A stretch of 64,000 nucleotides of DNA from Collimonas sp. PA-H2 (GTDB taxonomy: Bacteria > Pseudomonadota > Gammaproteobacteria > Burkholderiales > Burkholderiaceae_D), in NCBI RefSeq assembly GCF_002564105.1, contig NZ_PDBX01000001.1, forward strand, positions 2,728,001 to 2,792,000. Direction: 5' to 3'. Below are positions 38,901 through 46,087 of this stretch, piece by piece; position 1 is the stretch's first letter, and each line of letters starts with the position of its first letter. The notes below the pieces were generated by a model, which had not been told where the DNA came from, searched no databases, and saw only the letters and a program-made list of their open reading frames with translations. A program made the translations under genes and the position numbers.

Positions 38901-39407
38901 GATTTAACGCCTCTGTCTCCTGCTCCTTCAGGTGGGATTAGTGCCACCAAGTTGGGTGCCAGTAGTTATTCCATTATCGACCTGACTCCTGCCGAACAGA
39001 GCTTGGCGAATCAGGTGGTGACAAAAGGTGATGCAAGCGGAGTTATTACAGAGAATTTAGTGGATTCTGTGGGACAGCGCCAAGGGCTAAATTCGTTGGA
39101 TGGAGGAAAGTATGGCGGCGGTAGCAATAATGGATTTGATCATGTGTTCCAGAATTCTGATGGGACCGTCACTATTTTGTTAGATTCGAAGCAGATAGCG
39201 AATGGCACATTGAAGCTCTCGCCAGATGCCGCTGGGAATACAATGCAGATGTCGGACCAGTGGGTGCAAAATGTTCTTTTTAAACTTGATCCCACATCTC
39301 CTGCCTACAAAGCGGTGGACGCGGCATTAAAAAATAACACGTTAGTTAAAGGTGTTGCGGGTGTTGATCGTGCTACTGGTCAAGTTACAATTGTCCGGAT
39401 TAAATAG
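29946..39407 (+). CDS. CdiA-like filamentous haemagglutinin/toxin (3153 aa)
   Basis: A very large TPS exoprotein. Order: extended signal region (hydrophobic stretch about residues 48-75), TPS domain with NPNGVNC (about residues 270-276), several thousand residues of beta-helical repeats rich in Asn, Gly and Thr, a pretoxin region with hydrophobic helices (about residues 2455-2560), an ENETLNNDL motif (about residue 2777) comparable to the VENN-type junction, and a C-terminal toxin domain. The last 110 residues (GSNNGFDHVFQ, VTILLDSKQI) look like a small nuclease-type alpha/beta domain; the D/E-x-K pattern in ILLDSKQI suggests a restriction-endonuclease-like site, unproven. The immunity gene follows by 10 bp. 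Confidence 0.9.
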   Translation: MNRSLRQLLSRLDQSRLSTALRLEPPVDRSGSMEQGGIGLSQDGAPQVRLWQRAVAATVAMTLWLAPLQVSWHNATQSAAQLAVSEETQQARNSAVDWQFFAGQLKQGLQQAQQSGNWAPLQAQLERQIPGITRVLLANAEAALPSVQFGPRSAMAGPITDPNAPIRFQPQITSSTGPSGAVPVVNITQPNAQGISLNQYSAFNVDVVGLILNNSLTSGGSLLGGNVSANPLLSGRTATQIINQVTSQGSPSNINGTIEVFGAPASVIVINPNGVNCTSCGVTNAPHFTLTTGTPQFLSGPGGTATSFDNASALAYNVQGGHIQIEGLPGADGKPGAGIEGTVGAIDLIAGSIGVNAPLYAGQQINLISGQQVVAQSQAGQGRAGSDYQVSSNGANTAASNTAAQNALQIDASAFGAMTAGQIKIISTSQGLGVRNDGTLTSSIGATSIDANGDVRVGTTYGKTTVDITSTGNVTANGDSLGEQGVTIAANGNVQTNGSLQSHQNVNLQAGGNITGFGGAVADNSITATAGNSINLGGKLQAGNALNLTALGHDGTGDIILGGSVTAPNVTTLNAARDITIDGSITSATTLALAATRNLTINGTAGAVGDLSLQGKQGSVTTTGNVVSSSGNVNVLSNTDANLGGQVYAAQSAQLQSQNGSINVGGTLAAQQQVNATAGNNVTLGGSTQSGGNANITATNGSVALNGDLTSGGTAQVQAGQNITGTGKLTALTDTTLTAGQAIAIGGLLQTGGSLTATAGQNVSLAAVTAGGNTGGSANLQGANVSLSGPTTVGNASGGNLTIAASNDATLGGQTQTTGKLQVNAGRDIAVTGGTLSNGATTLNATRNLGVGGTVIALGDTNLTAQNGTLSTTGSVLALSGLNATAAGDVTLGGQVYAQNAAVLQSQHGNLTVAGDVNAQDSLQATAANNVTLGGNTQVGKDTTITATNGNVNLAGNLAGHGAGTLTAGGNIAGAGNTQFTNGAQLTAAKDIALAGTVGVGGNLNATAGNNLSMGATTVLGNAALTATQGNVALNGATTTGGNLQANAGTDLVAAGAVNSLQNVSLNAGRNLTTQGTVGASNNLTATAGQTLALNGVTTSLGDSTLSGSNIAAGGDLNVGGKLQATAQNSLNLTGGLLTVGHDANLTATDITLGGAASATSITAANPHPVNAIGGNLTATASNSVTTDNVGVVKGSAALNGANSVTNNGNWLAAGDVNIATKQANNSAGAALQSLGTTTINATDLTNAGTVYGVNTNVNATNSIVNNNGALLARDNLNLVTNTFAANQGGLLFAGDTSAVSTAPPGSGNVSLTVNGGAGSFDNTGGQILASNNVTLKLPNQNIDPTAASFGKVDLNGTLTLIANTINVNGNWNLPGSGLNLQATNAFTNTGTIQKSGDISISGASFTNSGSVIAGNDVTLNGVVTNQAGGVIHADRDVNLGGTVTNAGKVEAVRDVNLSGASYDNTGGTTTANRDVNATLSGVLTNVGSSITAAHNVNITAASVNNNRAAPVDLQNTTTTISDPSLLLSTVVGTKPVLVSGGCSGDNCQPDTYVQQNVTLGDLSPNLTTGTIKATEAILEGPNGTWYFAGDNPNYIYSGAPTQIFALPTVQNTVQSQTNGQQGVITAGNQTSITANSLLNRGSTISGNNVVLNVQSLDNGRSDTIITSKTATSVNQGELNSFMTQLNALGTSVVGDASPPCPGEAQGGCTSNVLPPTLTPTPTASVVAPSTGGTTTALGVRGQIVANQDLSISGGNLVNAGNIVAGRDVTFNVASLTNQGETGYNVITQGSLVVANPTGPFSTSDNFNPLSQSIVITQDPATIVAGRNLAITAGNVTNNNANMAALGNVSITSPGTVSNQSGTIQATNGDVSINAATLNNGRSGGTVGLQSRQTTFAGQTVADLNQDFFGVTEQAETTQAGVINGARNVTINSATLNNNGSLINAGQNANITVTNALNNNADVLAVTSYHSHVENHCSLGSCDHVRENDPVNNNTPNQSNSIIQAAGSLNVNGQGGQYASLQNTGTITGYQVNLTGSNITNGYTNPQIMTPAGSTPKNIIPLGPIGVPTAATNAQNGANQAAGAGGATGQVNANPNVGPQGPVPTTTANGSNGSGSTATGAIGSQGFATAPTSTVGNGNFHFTAGTPTGQSGLPTQSSANDPKYVITNPASSVLGGLTPQVLLNNLPSALQPNGNVPFYFDPFTESQQLQQAALAQTGNASFVSGVQWDSKNQVSLADQQKAVLYSNAINYATENNIQLGQALSQQQINALTAPMLWYVEQAVPDPNCKATGTFQCGTINALMPQVYLPQATPGALAGGVIQGNQVTLTATGTGTAQNPNGTVTNTGYISAQQLIINAGELDNEARSADIGVQTIRTNEQGYTKLTGTEVQPGGFLSAANYQLNVDRVNSISGQFQQLNADGTVSQAGSQALLDNLQQQLGSNFTQSTAQNNVQQEWVQTKKADSTTQIVMIVAAVALSIVTAGAAAAAIGAMEEAAATTMLSAIADGATFVEASAAGGMMASSAFAVGGFANAAIAGAVGAMSSSAFTQLATTGNLDIGQTFKAGAVGGLTAGLTQGVTYDNGSLGIASEANDPNSLANLAGAQSVGNGLTGNTVTQAGDSTAATLGTRVGAVLADSTISAGVQTLIDGGSFGNALKNNLVQAGAAAGAYAIGNEAAADGSLISPGTPGYVLAHGLLGCAASAAGGTGCASGAIGGATSAAITPYLLAAMDPNATALSPGQTAALTALSMLAGGGVAALAGQNSTTAAQFAENETLNNDLASLLHIQSAVTGAKNAASWMGTAASAFVSSLYGGAKQIALMTYDGAYALGGPGSLPPQSDLNQSLAKNGVIGTGNAAVTNLSNTAIGVVQGDPKAIGSTVAAIVTGALTEGLVGAGEGGTLVKIGATTDGEVSAATNAGASGAYAQKGSPGFGTSTYTDANGNAIPTGNSLPSTTSSPGNASTSGGGAAAGANAATNSGIAAIADLTPLSPAPSGGISATKLGASSYSIIDLTPAEQSLANQVVTKGDASGVITENLVDSVGQRQGLNSLDGGKYGGGSNNGFDHVFQNSDGTVTILLDSKQIANGTLKLSPDAAGNTMQMSDQWVQNVLFKLDPTSPAYKAVDAALKNNTLVKGVAGVDRATGQVTIVRIK

Positions 39408-39417
39408 ACACAATTTT

Positions 39418-40227
39418 ATGAAAAATATTATCGATACAAAAATATATGCTGAAAAGGCAAAGAAACGGCTTGCCCATGTCAAATCTCATGTAGATGTTAT
39501 GTCTGATAACATTCAGAACCCAGTGCAACATATTTTGCAGGGTAGCGGAAATCCTCGCGCATGTGCAATGTCTTTGTCGGCACATGCTCAAGCAAGTGCC
39601 ATGTTTGCATGGTTTCAATATCATGATTTACCGGCATTGAAACAATGGTGCTATGTTGCTTCCAAACTAGATCAACTTTATTACAAGATGCAAGAGTCTG
39701 ATCCAGATTGGGGGCGAGGTTTCCCTCAGTTGTTGAAACCACTTCTATCTAACAATGAAGTTTTGATCAATTGGTTTGCGAACTATGATTTGGCATACGA
39801 CATGAAGCGTGTGGAAAATCATAAAACTCTAGATTTTTGGGCATACCAAGCCAATGTGGCTTTGCGCGGTGATTGGCAACAATTAATCGCCCGCTGCGAA
39901 AAAGTAATCAATGACCCGCCCGGCAGTAGCGTTTTGCAAAAATACCTGATTGATCATCATTTTTATCTAGCTTTGGGGCGTGGGAATATTGCAGAGATGG
40001 AGGAGGTACTTGCACAAATTGCTTCTCCTAAGGCAATGAGAGGGCGTACTAATGACGAGAGTGGATTTACTGAAGATTTAATTTCTACGCCTGCAGTCAT
40101 TTATTCGAAGATCGCCTGGTTGCATGGCTATCAAGTCAAAGTGGATTCGCCTTATGTTCCTATGGAGTGGTTACCAATGGAGCCTCTTGCACAATACGAC
40201 AAGCATTATGATTTTTTGAAATCGTAA
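39418..40227 (+). CDS. Imm49 family immunity protein
   Basis: ATG 39418 starts a 269-aa protein. The C-terminal half shows ALRGDWQQLIARCEKVIND, HHFYLALGRGNIAEMEEVL and a SGFTEDLISTPAVIYSKIAW block with MEWLP, which match the Imm49 family. It should bind and neutralise the C-terminal toxin domain of the preceding gene. Base composition is more AT-rich than the exoprotein body, as usual for exchangeable toxin-immunity modules. Confidence 0.88.
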   Translation: MKNIIDTKIYAEKAKKRLAHVKSHVDVMSDNIQNPVQHILQGSGNPRACAMSLSAHAQASAMFAWFQYHDLPALKQWCYVASKLDQLYYKMQESDPDWGRGFPQLLKPLLSNNEVLINWFANYDLAYDMKRVENHKTLDFWAYQANVALRGDWQQLIARCEKVINDPPGSSVLQKYLIDHHFYLALGRGNIAEMEEVLAQIASPKAMRGRTNDESGFTEDLISTPAVIYSKIAWLHGYQVKVDSPYVPMEWLPMEPLAQYDKHYDFLKS

Positions 40228-40576
40228 GATAGTAAGGACAACTCTTACAGCACCAATGCGGTCAGTTGTGTTTGTGAAAAAGTAAGAGGCACGTAATGAA
40301 AATCATTGAAAACTGTTGGAGTCAAATTTATGCAACCGAATGCCAGTATGGTGCGCATATTTTTGATGGATCAACGACAAAAATTTATGTGAATCATTGG
40401 CTGTATACAAGCCTAGATCAGGAAAAATTTTTTTATCGCAAAAACGATGAATGGCCCACTTACTACGTATGAGGATCCGTTCATTTTTATGAAAAACTAT
40501 CCGGTTCCCGCGTGAGTATTAATCTGGCCGGAAGCGCCCAATTTTTTGTGCCACTGCACGCAACACATTCCACCTA

Positions 40577-41793
40577 GGGAAGCACTGATTTATTCCATCG
40601 CGACCGTTTCCGAGCATGCTCATACCTGAGACAATATTGGCACTTTCACCGGCGCTGGAATCGATCATGCAAAAGAGTTTTTCTGACCTTGAGTACGCTG
40701 CCAAAAAGAAACTGACGCGGCGTGACCGCTTCCTTGCGGCGATTGATGTGGCGACGCCGTGGGGCAAGCTGCATAAGCTGATCGAGCCACACTACCCGAA
40801 GGTCGCCGGCGCCGGGCGTCCGCCGATTGGATTGGCGCGTATGTTGCGAATGTACGTAGCCCAGCAGTGCTTTGGCCTGTCTGACGAAGGTATTGAAGAT
40901 GCGATCTACGACAGCCAGGCCATTCGGGCTTTTGTCGGCATTGACTTGAGCCGCGAGTCGGCGCCGGATGCGACGACGCTGCTCAAGTTCCGTCACCTGC
41001 TTGAGGCGAAAGGCCTGACACAAAAGATTTTCGAGGCGATCAATGCGCACCTCGCTGCCAAGGGCTTGATGATGCGCGAAGGGACCATCGTCGATGCAAC
41101 CTTGATCGCTGCACCACCATCGACCAAGAATAAGGACGGTGAGCGCGATCCGGAAATGCACCAATCGAAGAAGGGTAATGACTGGCATTTCGGCATGAAG
41201 GCGCATATCGGCGTGGACGCTGCTTCCGGCTTGGTCCATACCGTTGTGGGCACTGCTGGCAATGTCTCCGATGTCACGCAGGCGCACGCGCTGCTGCACG
41301 GCGATGAAGTGGCGGCGTTCGGCGATGCGGGCTATCAGGGTGTGGAAAAGCGCATTGAGAATATTGGCAAAGCCGTGACGTGGCACGTGGCGATGAAGCG
41401 CGCCAAACGCAAAGCCCTGCCGAAGAACAAGCTGGGTCGCATGACTGAAAAACTTGAGCATCTCAAGGCGAGCGTACGCGCCAAAGTCGAGCATCCATTT
41501 CATGTCATCAAGAACCTGTTCCGTCATCAGAAGACCCGTTACCGTGGCTTGGCGAAGAACACCGCCCAGTTGTTCACGTTGTTCGGCTTTGCAAATTTGG
41601 TGCTGGCCGGCAGGCGATTTACGATCACTGAAACCCGAAGTGCGTCCTGAACGCCGAAAGGCGTGAAATACAGGGGCAATTTCGCCCCAAAATGCAATTT
41701 TCGAGCAGCTTTCGGCCGCAATTCCCGTGACGACAAAAATCGTCGCCAAAAATTCGACCGCGCGGCAGAAATTATGAATTGATCAGTGCTTCC
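40577..41793. mobile_element. IS5-family insertion sequence
   Basis: A 1217-bp element with inverted ends GGAAGCACTGAT (left) and ATCAGTGCTTCC (right), flanked by a perfect CTAG duplication (40573-40576 and 41794-41797), the YTAR target typical of IS5. Contains one intact transposase gene. Confidence 0.93.
40664..41650 (+). CDS. IS5-family transposase
   Basis: The start is ATG 40664 (MQKSFSDLEYAAKKK); an upstream ATG at 40616 is possible. 328 aa with an N-terminal DUF772-type domain (GRPPIGLARMLRMYVAQQC) and a DDE core: IVDATLIAAP, then AFGDAGYQGVEKR, then VEHPFHVIKNLF. All three acidic positions are present, so the protein appears intact and the element may be mobile. Confidence 0.93.
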   Translation: MMQKSFSDLEYAAKKKLTRRDRFLAAIDVATPWGKLHKLIEPHYPKVAGAGRPPIGLARMLRMYVAQQCFGLSDEGIEDAIYDSQAIRAFVGIDLSRESAPDATTLLKFRHLLEAKGLTQKIFEAINAHLAAKGLMMREGTIVDATLIAAPPSTKNKDGERDPEMHQSKKGNDWHFGMKAHIGVDAASGLVHTVVGTAGNVSDVTQAHALLHGDEVAAFGDAGYQGVEKRIENIGKAVTWHVAMKRAKRKALPKNKLGRMTEKLEHLKASVRAKVEHPFHVIKNLFRHQKTRYRGLAKNTAQLFTLFGFANLVLAGRRFTITETRSAS

Positions 41794-42087
41794 CTAGTGG
41801 GCGCCCCTAATCATTCCTTATCTTGGTTTACCATCCGGTTGGAGATTTCTAGTTACTGAAAAATATGAAGATGTTTGGGAGGACAGATTGATACTTGAAA
41901 AATAGCGTAAGACATCAGTGGATGGTATATACATGAAGACTACCAAGTGTAGGAAGCTTGCATCAAAAACTGCTGAAGAGCAATGAACGAAGCCAGGGTC
42001 AGATACCGTCTTGAATAGCAAGCCCATTGATTAAATAATTTGGATCGAAGGGCTTGTCCGTCTCCTCCTTTTAGAAAGATATAACTG

Positions 42088-42747
42088 ATGTCTAAACGTG
42101 TTTCCGTATTGCTCGTAGCGCTGATCCTGAATGCGACGATCTCTTTCGCGCAAGACAAAGTAGTGACGAACAAGTCTGAAGAGGCACTTCGCCTGTTTGC
42201 CCAGTGCGATGCCGAATTGTTTCAGATGTTGAAGAAGAACCCTGACCTGCTAGGTTCCGACGTTCAGGTCGAAAATCGTGGCGACGTCGCCACCATCTCG
42301 GTTCCCGATACCTTGTCGGAAAAAGGCAATGAGCAAGTATTCAAGGCCCCTGTAACAGTCGCTGGTCTTCGCCTGTTGGCTTGGCACAACGAGATTGCGT
42401 ACGACATCGGCATCGGTGGGTTACTTTACTGGGGATTCAAGATCGAAGGCGATCCTGGGGCCGTAGCCAAGAAGATAAATGCACTGCTCCCTGAGGCGAG
42501 GAAACTGGTTTCAGCAGGTCCTGTGTGGGCTCGATCGGAGAAACGATCAATCGGCGACCCGATGGATCTTTGGCATGCCGGCGGCGAATCTGGCGCTGCC
42601 GCGAAGAAAGGAACGGTGGAACGCGTTCTTGTAATTGAGGAAGATACGCTAGGCACGAGTACCCTCTACTGTTCGCTACAGGGCTCGGTAACGGCGCCCT
42701 TGTTGCACAAGTTGCGTCCTGATTTACTGCCAAAGGAGTATCCGTAA
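42088..42747 (+). CDS. secreted hypothetical protein (219 aa)
   Basis: A signal peptide ends at SFAQD. The mature protein has alternating helices and strands, including DAELFQMLKKNPDLL and VTVAGLRLLAWHNEIAYDIG, and a C-terminal TSTLYCSLQGSV strand. It lies between decayed immunity genes and overlaps the following TPR lipoprotein gene by one base, so the pair is cotranscribed. A periplasmic immunity or accessory role is guessed from position only. No family recognised. Confidence 0.6.
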   Translation: MSKRVSVLLVALILNATISFAQDKVVTNKSEEALRLFAQCDAELFQMLKKNPDLLGSDVQVENRGDVATISVPDTLSEKGNEQVFKAPVTVAGLRLLAWHNEIAYDIGIGGLLYWGFKIEGDPGAVAKKINALLPEARKLVSAGPVWARSEKRSIGDPMDLWHAGGESGAAAKKGTVERVLVIEEDTLGTSTLYCSLQGSVTAPLLHKLRPDLLPKEYP

Positions 42748-43481
42748 TGATGCAGTCTCGATTAGCAGTAGTTGCCGTATGCGCTACGCTGCTCTCGGCG
42801 TGTACCACCTCACAGAACACGCCGATCAGGGAAGTTCAGGCCTGCGCCAAGATCAAGAACCTCTCACTTGGCAAGGACGGAACTCAGTACGCGAATCCGG
42901 TGCTGGCGATCGAGGTGTTGTCGGAGTGCGACGCAACGAGCCAGAACTCACCTGCTGGCACTCGTGCTGCGCTTCTGCAAATGCGCAGCATAGCTTATGC
43001 GCAAACCAAGGACTACGTAAAGGCAACGACAGATTTTGAGGACGCCCTTCGGCTTAGGCCCGCGCGCACGGCTTGGGATGACATTGGGCTTGCTGCCCTT
43101 TATCGTAAAAGCGGGCAGCCGGAACGCGCGTTGGCGCTTTTGCGAAAGATGTTCGACGATCACTTGGGCATGAGTGGCAAGGGAACAGCACCGGGAATGC
43201 CTAGTTATTACCACCTAGGGCTCACGCTCGTCGCACTCGAAAAATGGCCAGAGGCGACCGAAGCGTTTACGGAAGGACTGACTTATCAGCCTGACTATTC
43301 GTGGGCTTACTTCTATCGTGCGCTTGCATACAACGGTATGAACGACGCTGATCATGCTCGTGCAGATTTGAGAAAGGGACAGAAGCTTGTCGATACATCG
43401 AGCAATGCCATTCGTACTCAAACACAGGAAGCGCTGAAGCAAGAACCGTTTGCCACCCTTTTTAAGAGGTATCCGGAATGA
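42747..43481 (+). CDS. TPR-repeat lipoprotein (244 aa)
   Basis: The lipobox LLSACTT predicts lipidation at Cys19. Three tetratricopeptide-type repeats follow (YVKATTDFEDALRLRP, PERALALLRKMFDDHLG, WPEATEAFTEGLTYQPDYSW). The gene starts on the last base of the preceding one. TPR lipoproteins of this size frequently accompany secretion or toxin loci as protein-interaction partners. The DNA just downstream is IS66 debris, but the gene itself looks complete. Confidence 0.75.
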   Translation: MMQSRLAVVAVCATLLSACTTSQNTPIREVQACAKIKNLSLGKDGTQYANPVLAIEVLSECDATSQNSPAGTRAALLQMRSIAYAQTKDYVKATTDFEDALRLRPARTAWDDIGLAALYRKSGQPERALALLRKMFDDHLGMSGKGTAPGMPSYYHLGLTLVALEKWPEATEAFTEGLTYQPDYSWAYFYRALAYNGMNDADHARADLRKGQKLVDTSSNAIRTQTQEALKQEPFATLFKRYPE

Positions 43482-43588
43482 TGTGGTAGTTCCTTGGTTG
43501 GGGTCTCTCAGAAAACGGAAAAAATCTTACGCTAAGACCCAGACAACGGCCGTAGCGTGTTGCGACTGACGCGCCTGGCTCTTCTGTG

Positions 43589-43782
43589 ACTCGGTCGCTG
43601 GCGCGAAGGCCAGTGCGACCATCTACAGCCTGGTGCTGACGTGTCGCGCATGCAATGTCGAGCCGTATGCTTATCTGCATCACGTCCTGACCGAGTTGCC
43701 ACAACGTGCGCCGGACGCCGACATCAGCGACCTGCTGCCATTCAACTTCGCCAAACAGCAGAGCATGGCGAACACTAAATGA
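43589..43782 (+). pseudogene. IS66 transposase C-terminal remnant
   Basis: The frame reads AKASATIYSLVLTCRACNVE, then PYAYLHHVLTELPQRAPDAD and LLPFNFAKQ before a stop. This is the highly conserved C-terminus of IS66-family TnpC transposases. The rest of the gene is gone. It marks the breakpoint that separates the TPR lipoprotein from the orphan toxin module. Confidence 0.85.
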
Positions 43783-43931
43783 CAATCTGACAGCGCGCCG
43801 GCGGGAACCGGCCGCACAATTACTGGAACAACTTCTGGACATTGCCGATCGTAACTGATCGCCGCAATGCCCCTGGCGTTTGCCAATAATTCTCAATACG
43901 GTGTGCTTAATTTAGCGCTTACAATCATCCA

Positions 43932-45281
43932 GTGGATTACGTTGCCACGAGCGTGGTGCGTAGCGGCATTAGTGCAGGGATTAATTCGGCAGTGTATGGG
44001 GGAAGTTTTGGGAATGCATTTAAAAATGGCTTAATTGCCGATGCATCGGCAGCGGCGGCAAATGGGATTGGTCTGAATTCGGACCCCTACAGTCCGGCTA
44101 ATGTGCTGGGTCACGCCTTGTTGGGATGTGCCGCAGCCAGTTTGGGAGGTAATGCTTGCGCCGCAGGGGCAATAGGCGGAGCCACTTCAGCATTGGTAGC
44201 ACCAACGATCGGTAGCGCCCTCGGTATAGAGACCGATGCCGACCGCGCAGACAAGACTAATGCTGCAGTGGTTGCTGCGTTGTCGACGCTGGCAGGTGGT
44301 GCGGTGGCGGCAGCCCTGGGACAAAATGCCGCTGTGGCAGCGAATGCTGCGGCCAATGAAGCTCTCAATAATTATTTATCTCCCAAAGATCGAAACGCTT
44401 ACGAAAAGGCCAAGGCAGATTACTCACCGGCCAATCCTGATGCCTGTGCTAGAGCTCGCATCTACGAAGAGCATGATAAGAGCAGTAATCAAATCTTGGT
44501 TGATGGCCTAACTCATTGCCAGGGGACGGATTGCCAAAACTTGGCGAATTGGATACAAAACCAGCAAAGCGCCTTTGGTTGTGATGCGACAGGTAGTGCA
44601 GATTGCGCGGTACTGGCCAAGGCATGGGGGATTGCACAGGCAAAAGCACAGGGCCTGGAAATGCCCACGATTTCGCCAGATGATTTGCTGCAGCTTGGGC
44701 CTGTGTTGGCCAAAGCGGGATTGGCTGTTACCTTGAAAGCTCTGGCGGTGGGAGGCATGAAGATTGTGGGGACCGAAGCTGCTGAGATAGCAGCTAAGGA
44801 TTTGATTGTGAAAGAATTGGGACTGACAGGTGAGAAAGCTACCGCCAGTGCGGCAAATATTGAGGCAGGTTCCACTAGAAAACTCATCGGGTCAACAAAT
44901 GGTCTAACATCCGCAGAACAAGGCTTTGTAAATGAAATGGTCGCAGGTGGAAAAACTGTTGAAATAATTCCGGCGACCAATGCAGGTCGCTCAGCTGATT
45001 TCCTCATTGACGGGACGAAGTATGAGTTAAAGACTATGTCCAACGTGGCTAACCAGACATCGGACGGACTCTCAAAATCTCTGTCTAGTACAATCATGGA
45101 TGCACGCGGGCAATCCGGCAATATTATCGTCGATGCGCGAGGTCAAGCAGGAATGACACCAGATATTGCCCAGCGTGGGATCATTCGAGCATTTGGTAAT
45201 GACAATACATCTGGCTCGCTAATTCAAGGTGTGACTGTAATTACTTCTCAGGGAACCGTATTTATTCCAAGGAAATTGTGA
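43932..45281 (+). CDS. orphan CdiA C-terminal toxin module (449 aa, no own N-terminus)
   Basis: Homologous to the pretoxin part of the 3153-aa protein: GGSFGNAFKNGLI, HALLGCAAASLGGNACAAGA and GGATSALVAP align with its residues from about 2640 on, and an ANEALNNYL junction motif follows. The frame has no TPS domain, signal or good start (it opens at a GTG after a recombination junction). The last 100 residues (AGRSADFLIDGTKYELKTMS, GNIIVDARGQAG) form a PD-(D/E)xK-like nuclease of the CdiA tRNase/DNase type. It is a silent cassette that could replace the expressed toxin end by recombination (inference). Confidence 0.8.
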   Translation: MDYVATSVVRSGISAGINSAVYGGSFGNAFKNGLIADASAAAANGIGLNSDPYSPANVLGHALLGCAAASLGGNACAAGAIGGATSALVAPTIGSALGIETDADRADKTNAAVVAALSTLAGGAVAAALGQNAAVAANAAANEALNNYLSPKDRNAYEKAKADYSPANPDACARARIYEEHDKSSNQILVDGLTHCQGTDCQNLANWIQNQQSAFGCDATGSADCAVLAKAWGIAQAKAQGLEMPTISPDDLLQLGPVLAKAGLAVTLKALAVGGMKIVGTEAAEIAAKDLIVKELGLTGEKATASAANIEAGSTRKLIGSTNGLTSAEQGFVNEMVAGGKTVEIIPATNAGRSADFLIDGTKYELKTMSNVANQTSDGLSKSLSSTIMDARGQSGNIIVDARGQAGMTPDIAQRGIIRAFGNDNTSGSLIQGVTVITSQGTVFIPRKL

Positions 45282-45574
45282 TGACAGCAATGGTCAATGG
45301 TTATCCAACAGAGGAAGAATTGTGTAACCGTATTACGAGGCAGCTGAGTTGGCACCGGGAGAAAGACACGGTTGTGCTAATTTGGAGAGGTTATCTTGCC
45401 GGATTGCTTGAATGGGGAGTAATCGAGTTCCATGTGTACGAGAGGCTTGTCAAATTGTTGCCGCAAGTTGGTAACAAGGAGCTAAGCGAGTTATTCGCTG
45501 ATGAGCCGCTCAGCGCCGAGCAGGAACGTGAGATAGATGATTTTTTGCGACAGTGCGAAAATCCTAAAAGCTAG
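45278..45574 (+). CDS. CdiI-type immunity protein (98 aa)
   Basis: Overlaps the orphan toxin module by 4 bp (ATGA). The sequence LSWHREKDTVVLIWRGYLAG with EWGVIEF and VYERLVKLLPQVGNKEL matches a small family of immunity proteins found directly after CdiA-type tRNase/nuclease ends. It is cytoplasmic. Even with a silent toxin it could protect against siblings that deliver the same toxin, provided that it is transcribed. Confidence 0.8.
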   Translation: MMTAMVNGYPTEEELCNRITRQLSWHREKDTVVLIWRGYLAGLLEWGVIEFHVYERLVKLLPQVGNKELSELFADEPLSAEQEREIDDFLRQCENPKS

Positions 45575-46087
45575 GTCGGAATATCCCCAGAGATTGGTGT
45601 CTCTTTGATTTCGGTGATGGCTGCTATCGCTTGAACCGAAGGAATTCGGTGGCCATTTCTGGGACCGCTTTCACGATGCTAATTCTTTGCTACCGCAGGA
45701 AAATCGTTTCCGCATTCATTAGACGAATGGCTTAGATAAAGGCCGTAAAGCCCGATAAAATTGTCAGTCTGCGGAAATGTTTTCTGGCTAAGTGATTGAT
45801 TTCATTTGAATATTCCTTAGACCTGCGATGCAGGTTTTGCTCAAAACTTGGCTAACAAAATGGGGGTGTCAGTTCAAGCCTCTACCGAGTTAGTATGGGC
45901 ATATGGGGATGGGCTGTTGATTTGCACCTCGTTCGCCCCACTTTTGCACTTGCCTGTGATCCAGCGAAGCCGTTCAGAATGCAGGTAGAGCCCATGGGTT
46001 CCATGATTACTGCGGGGTCAACGCCGAAAGCAAGAACGGATCAATTCCGCGTGCAAATCAACAGGCAAGGAGTAGGCATAGGTTGTG
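45575..46087. other. 513-bp gap between toxin cassette and Ubl operon
   Basis: No gene recognised on either strand; a 67-codon frame (45895-46098) is not protein-like enough to call. The region separates convergent gene groups. I see no strong terminator. Confidence 0.4.

Larger units (their letters stand above)
40296..41905 (+). pseudogene. decayed immunity-type gene interrupted by an IS5 element
   Basis: ATG 40296 (after AAGAGG) opens a frame of 58 codons ending at TGA 40470-40472. The same phase then continues with protein-like sequence (EKLSGSRVSINLAGSAQFFV) to a TAG at the IS5 target site. After the insertion sequence the frame resumes as PYLGLPSGWRFLVTEKYED and ends at 41905. So an immunity-type gene of about 140 codons has two in-frame stops plus the insertion. 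Alternatively the 58-codon part is a real small gene. The family is not identified. Confidence 0.55.

Noticed and set aside
22789..39407. Several long minus-strand reading frames opposite the exoprotein genes (for example 24490-25323 and 32208-33449)
   Set aside because: They mirror the GC-rich repetitive exoprotein codons, lack ribosome binding sites and show no domain; antisense shadows.
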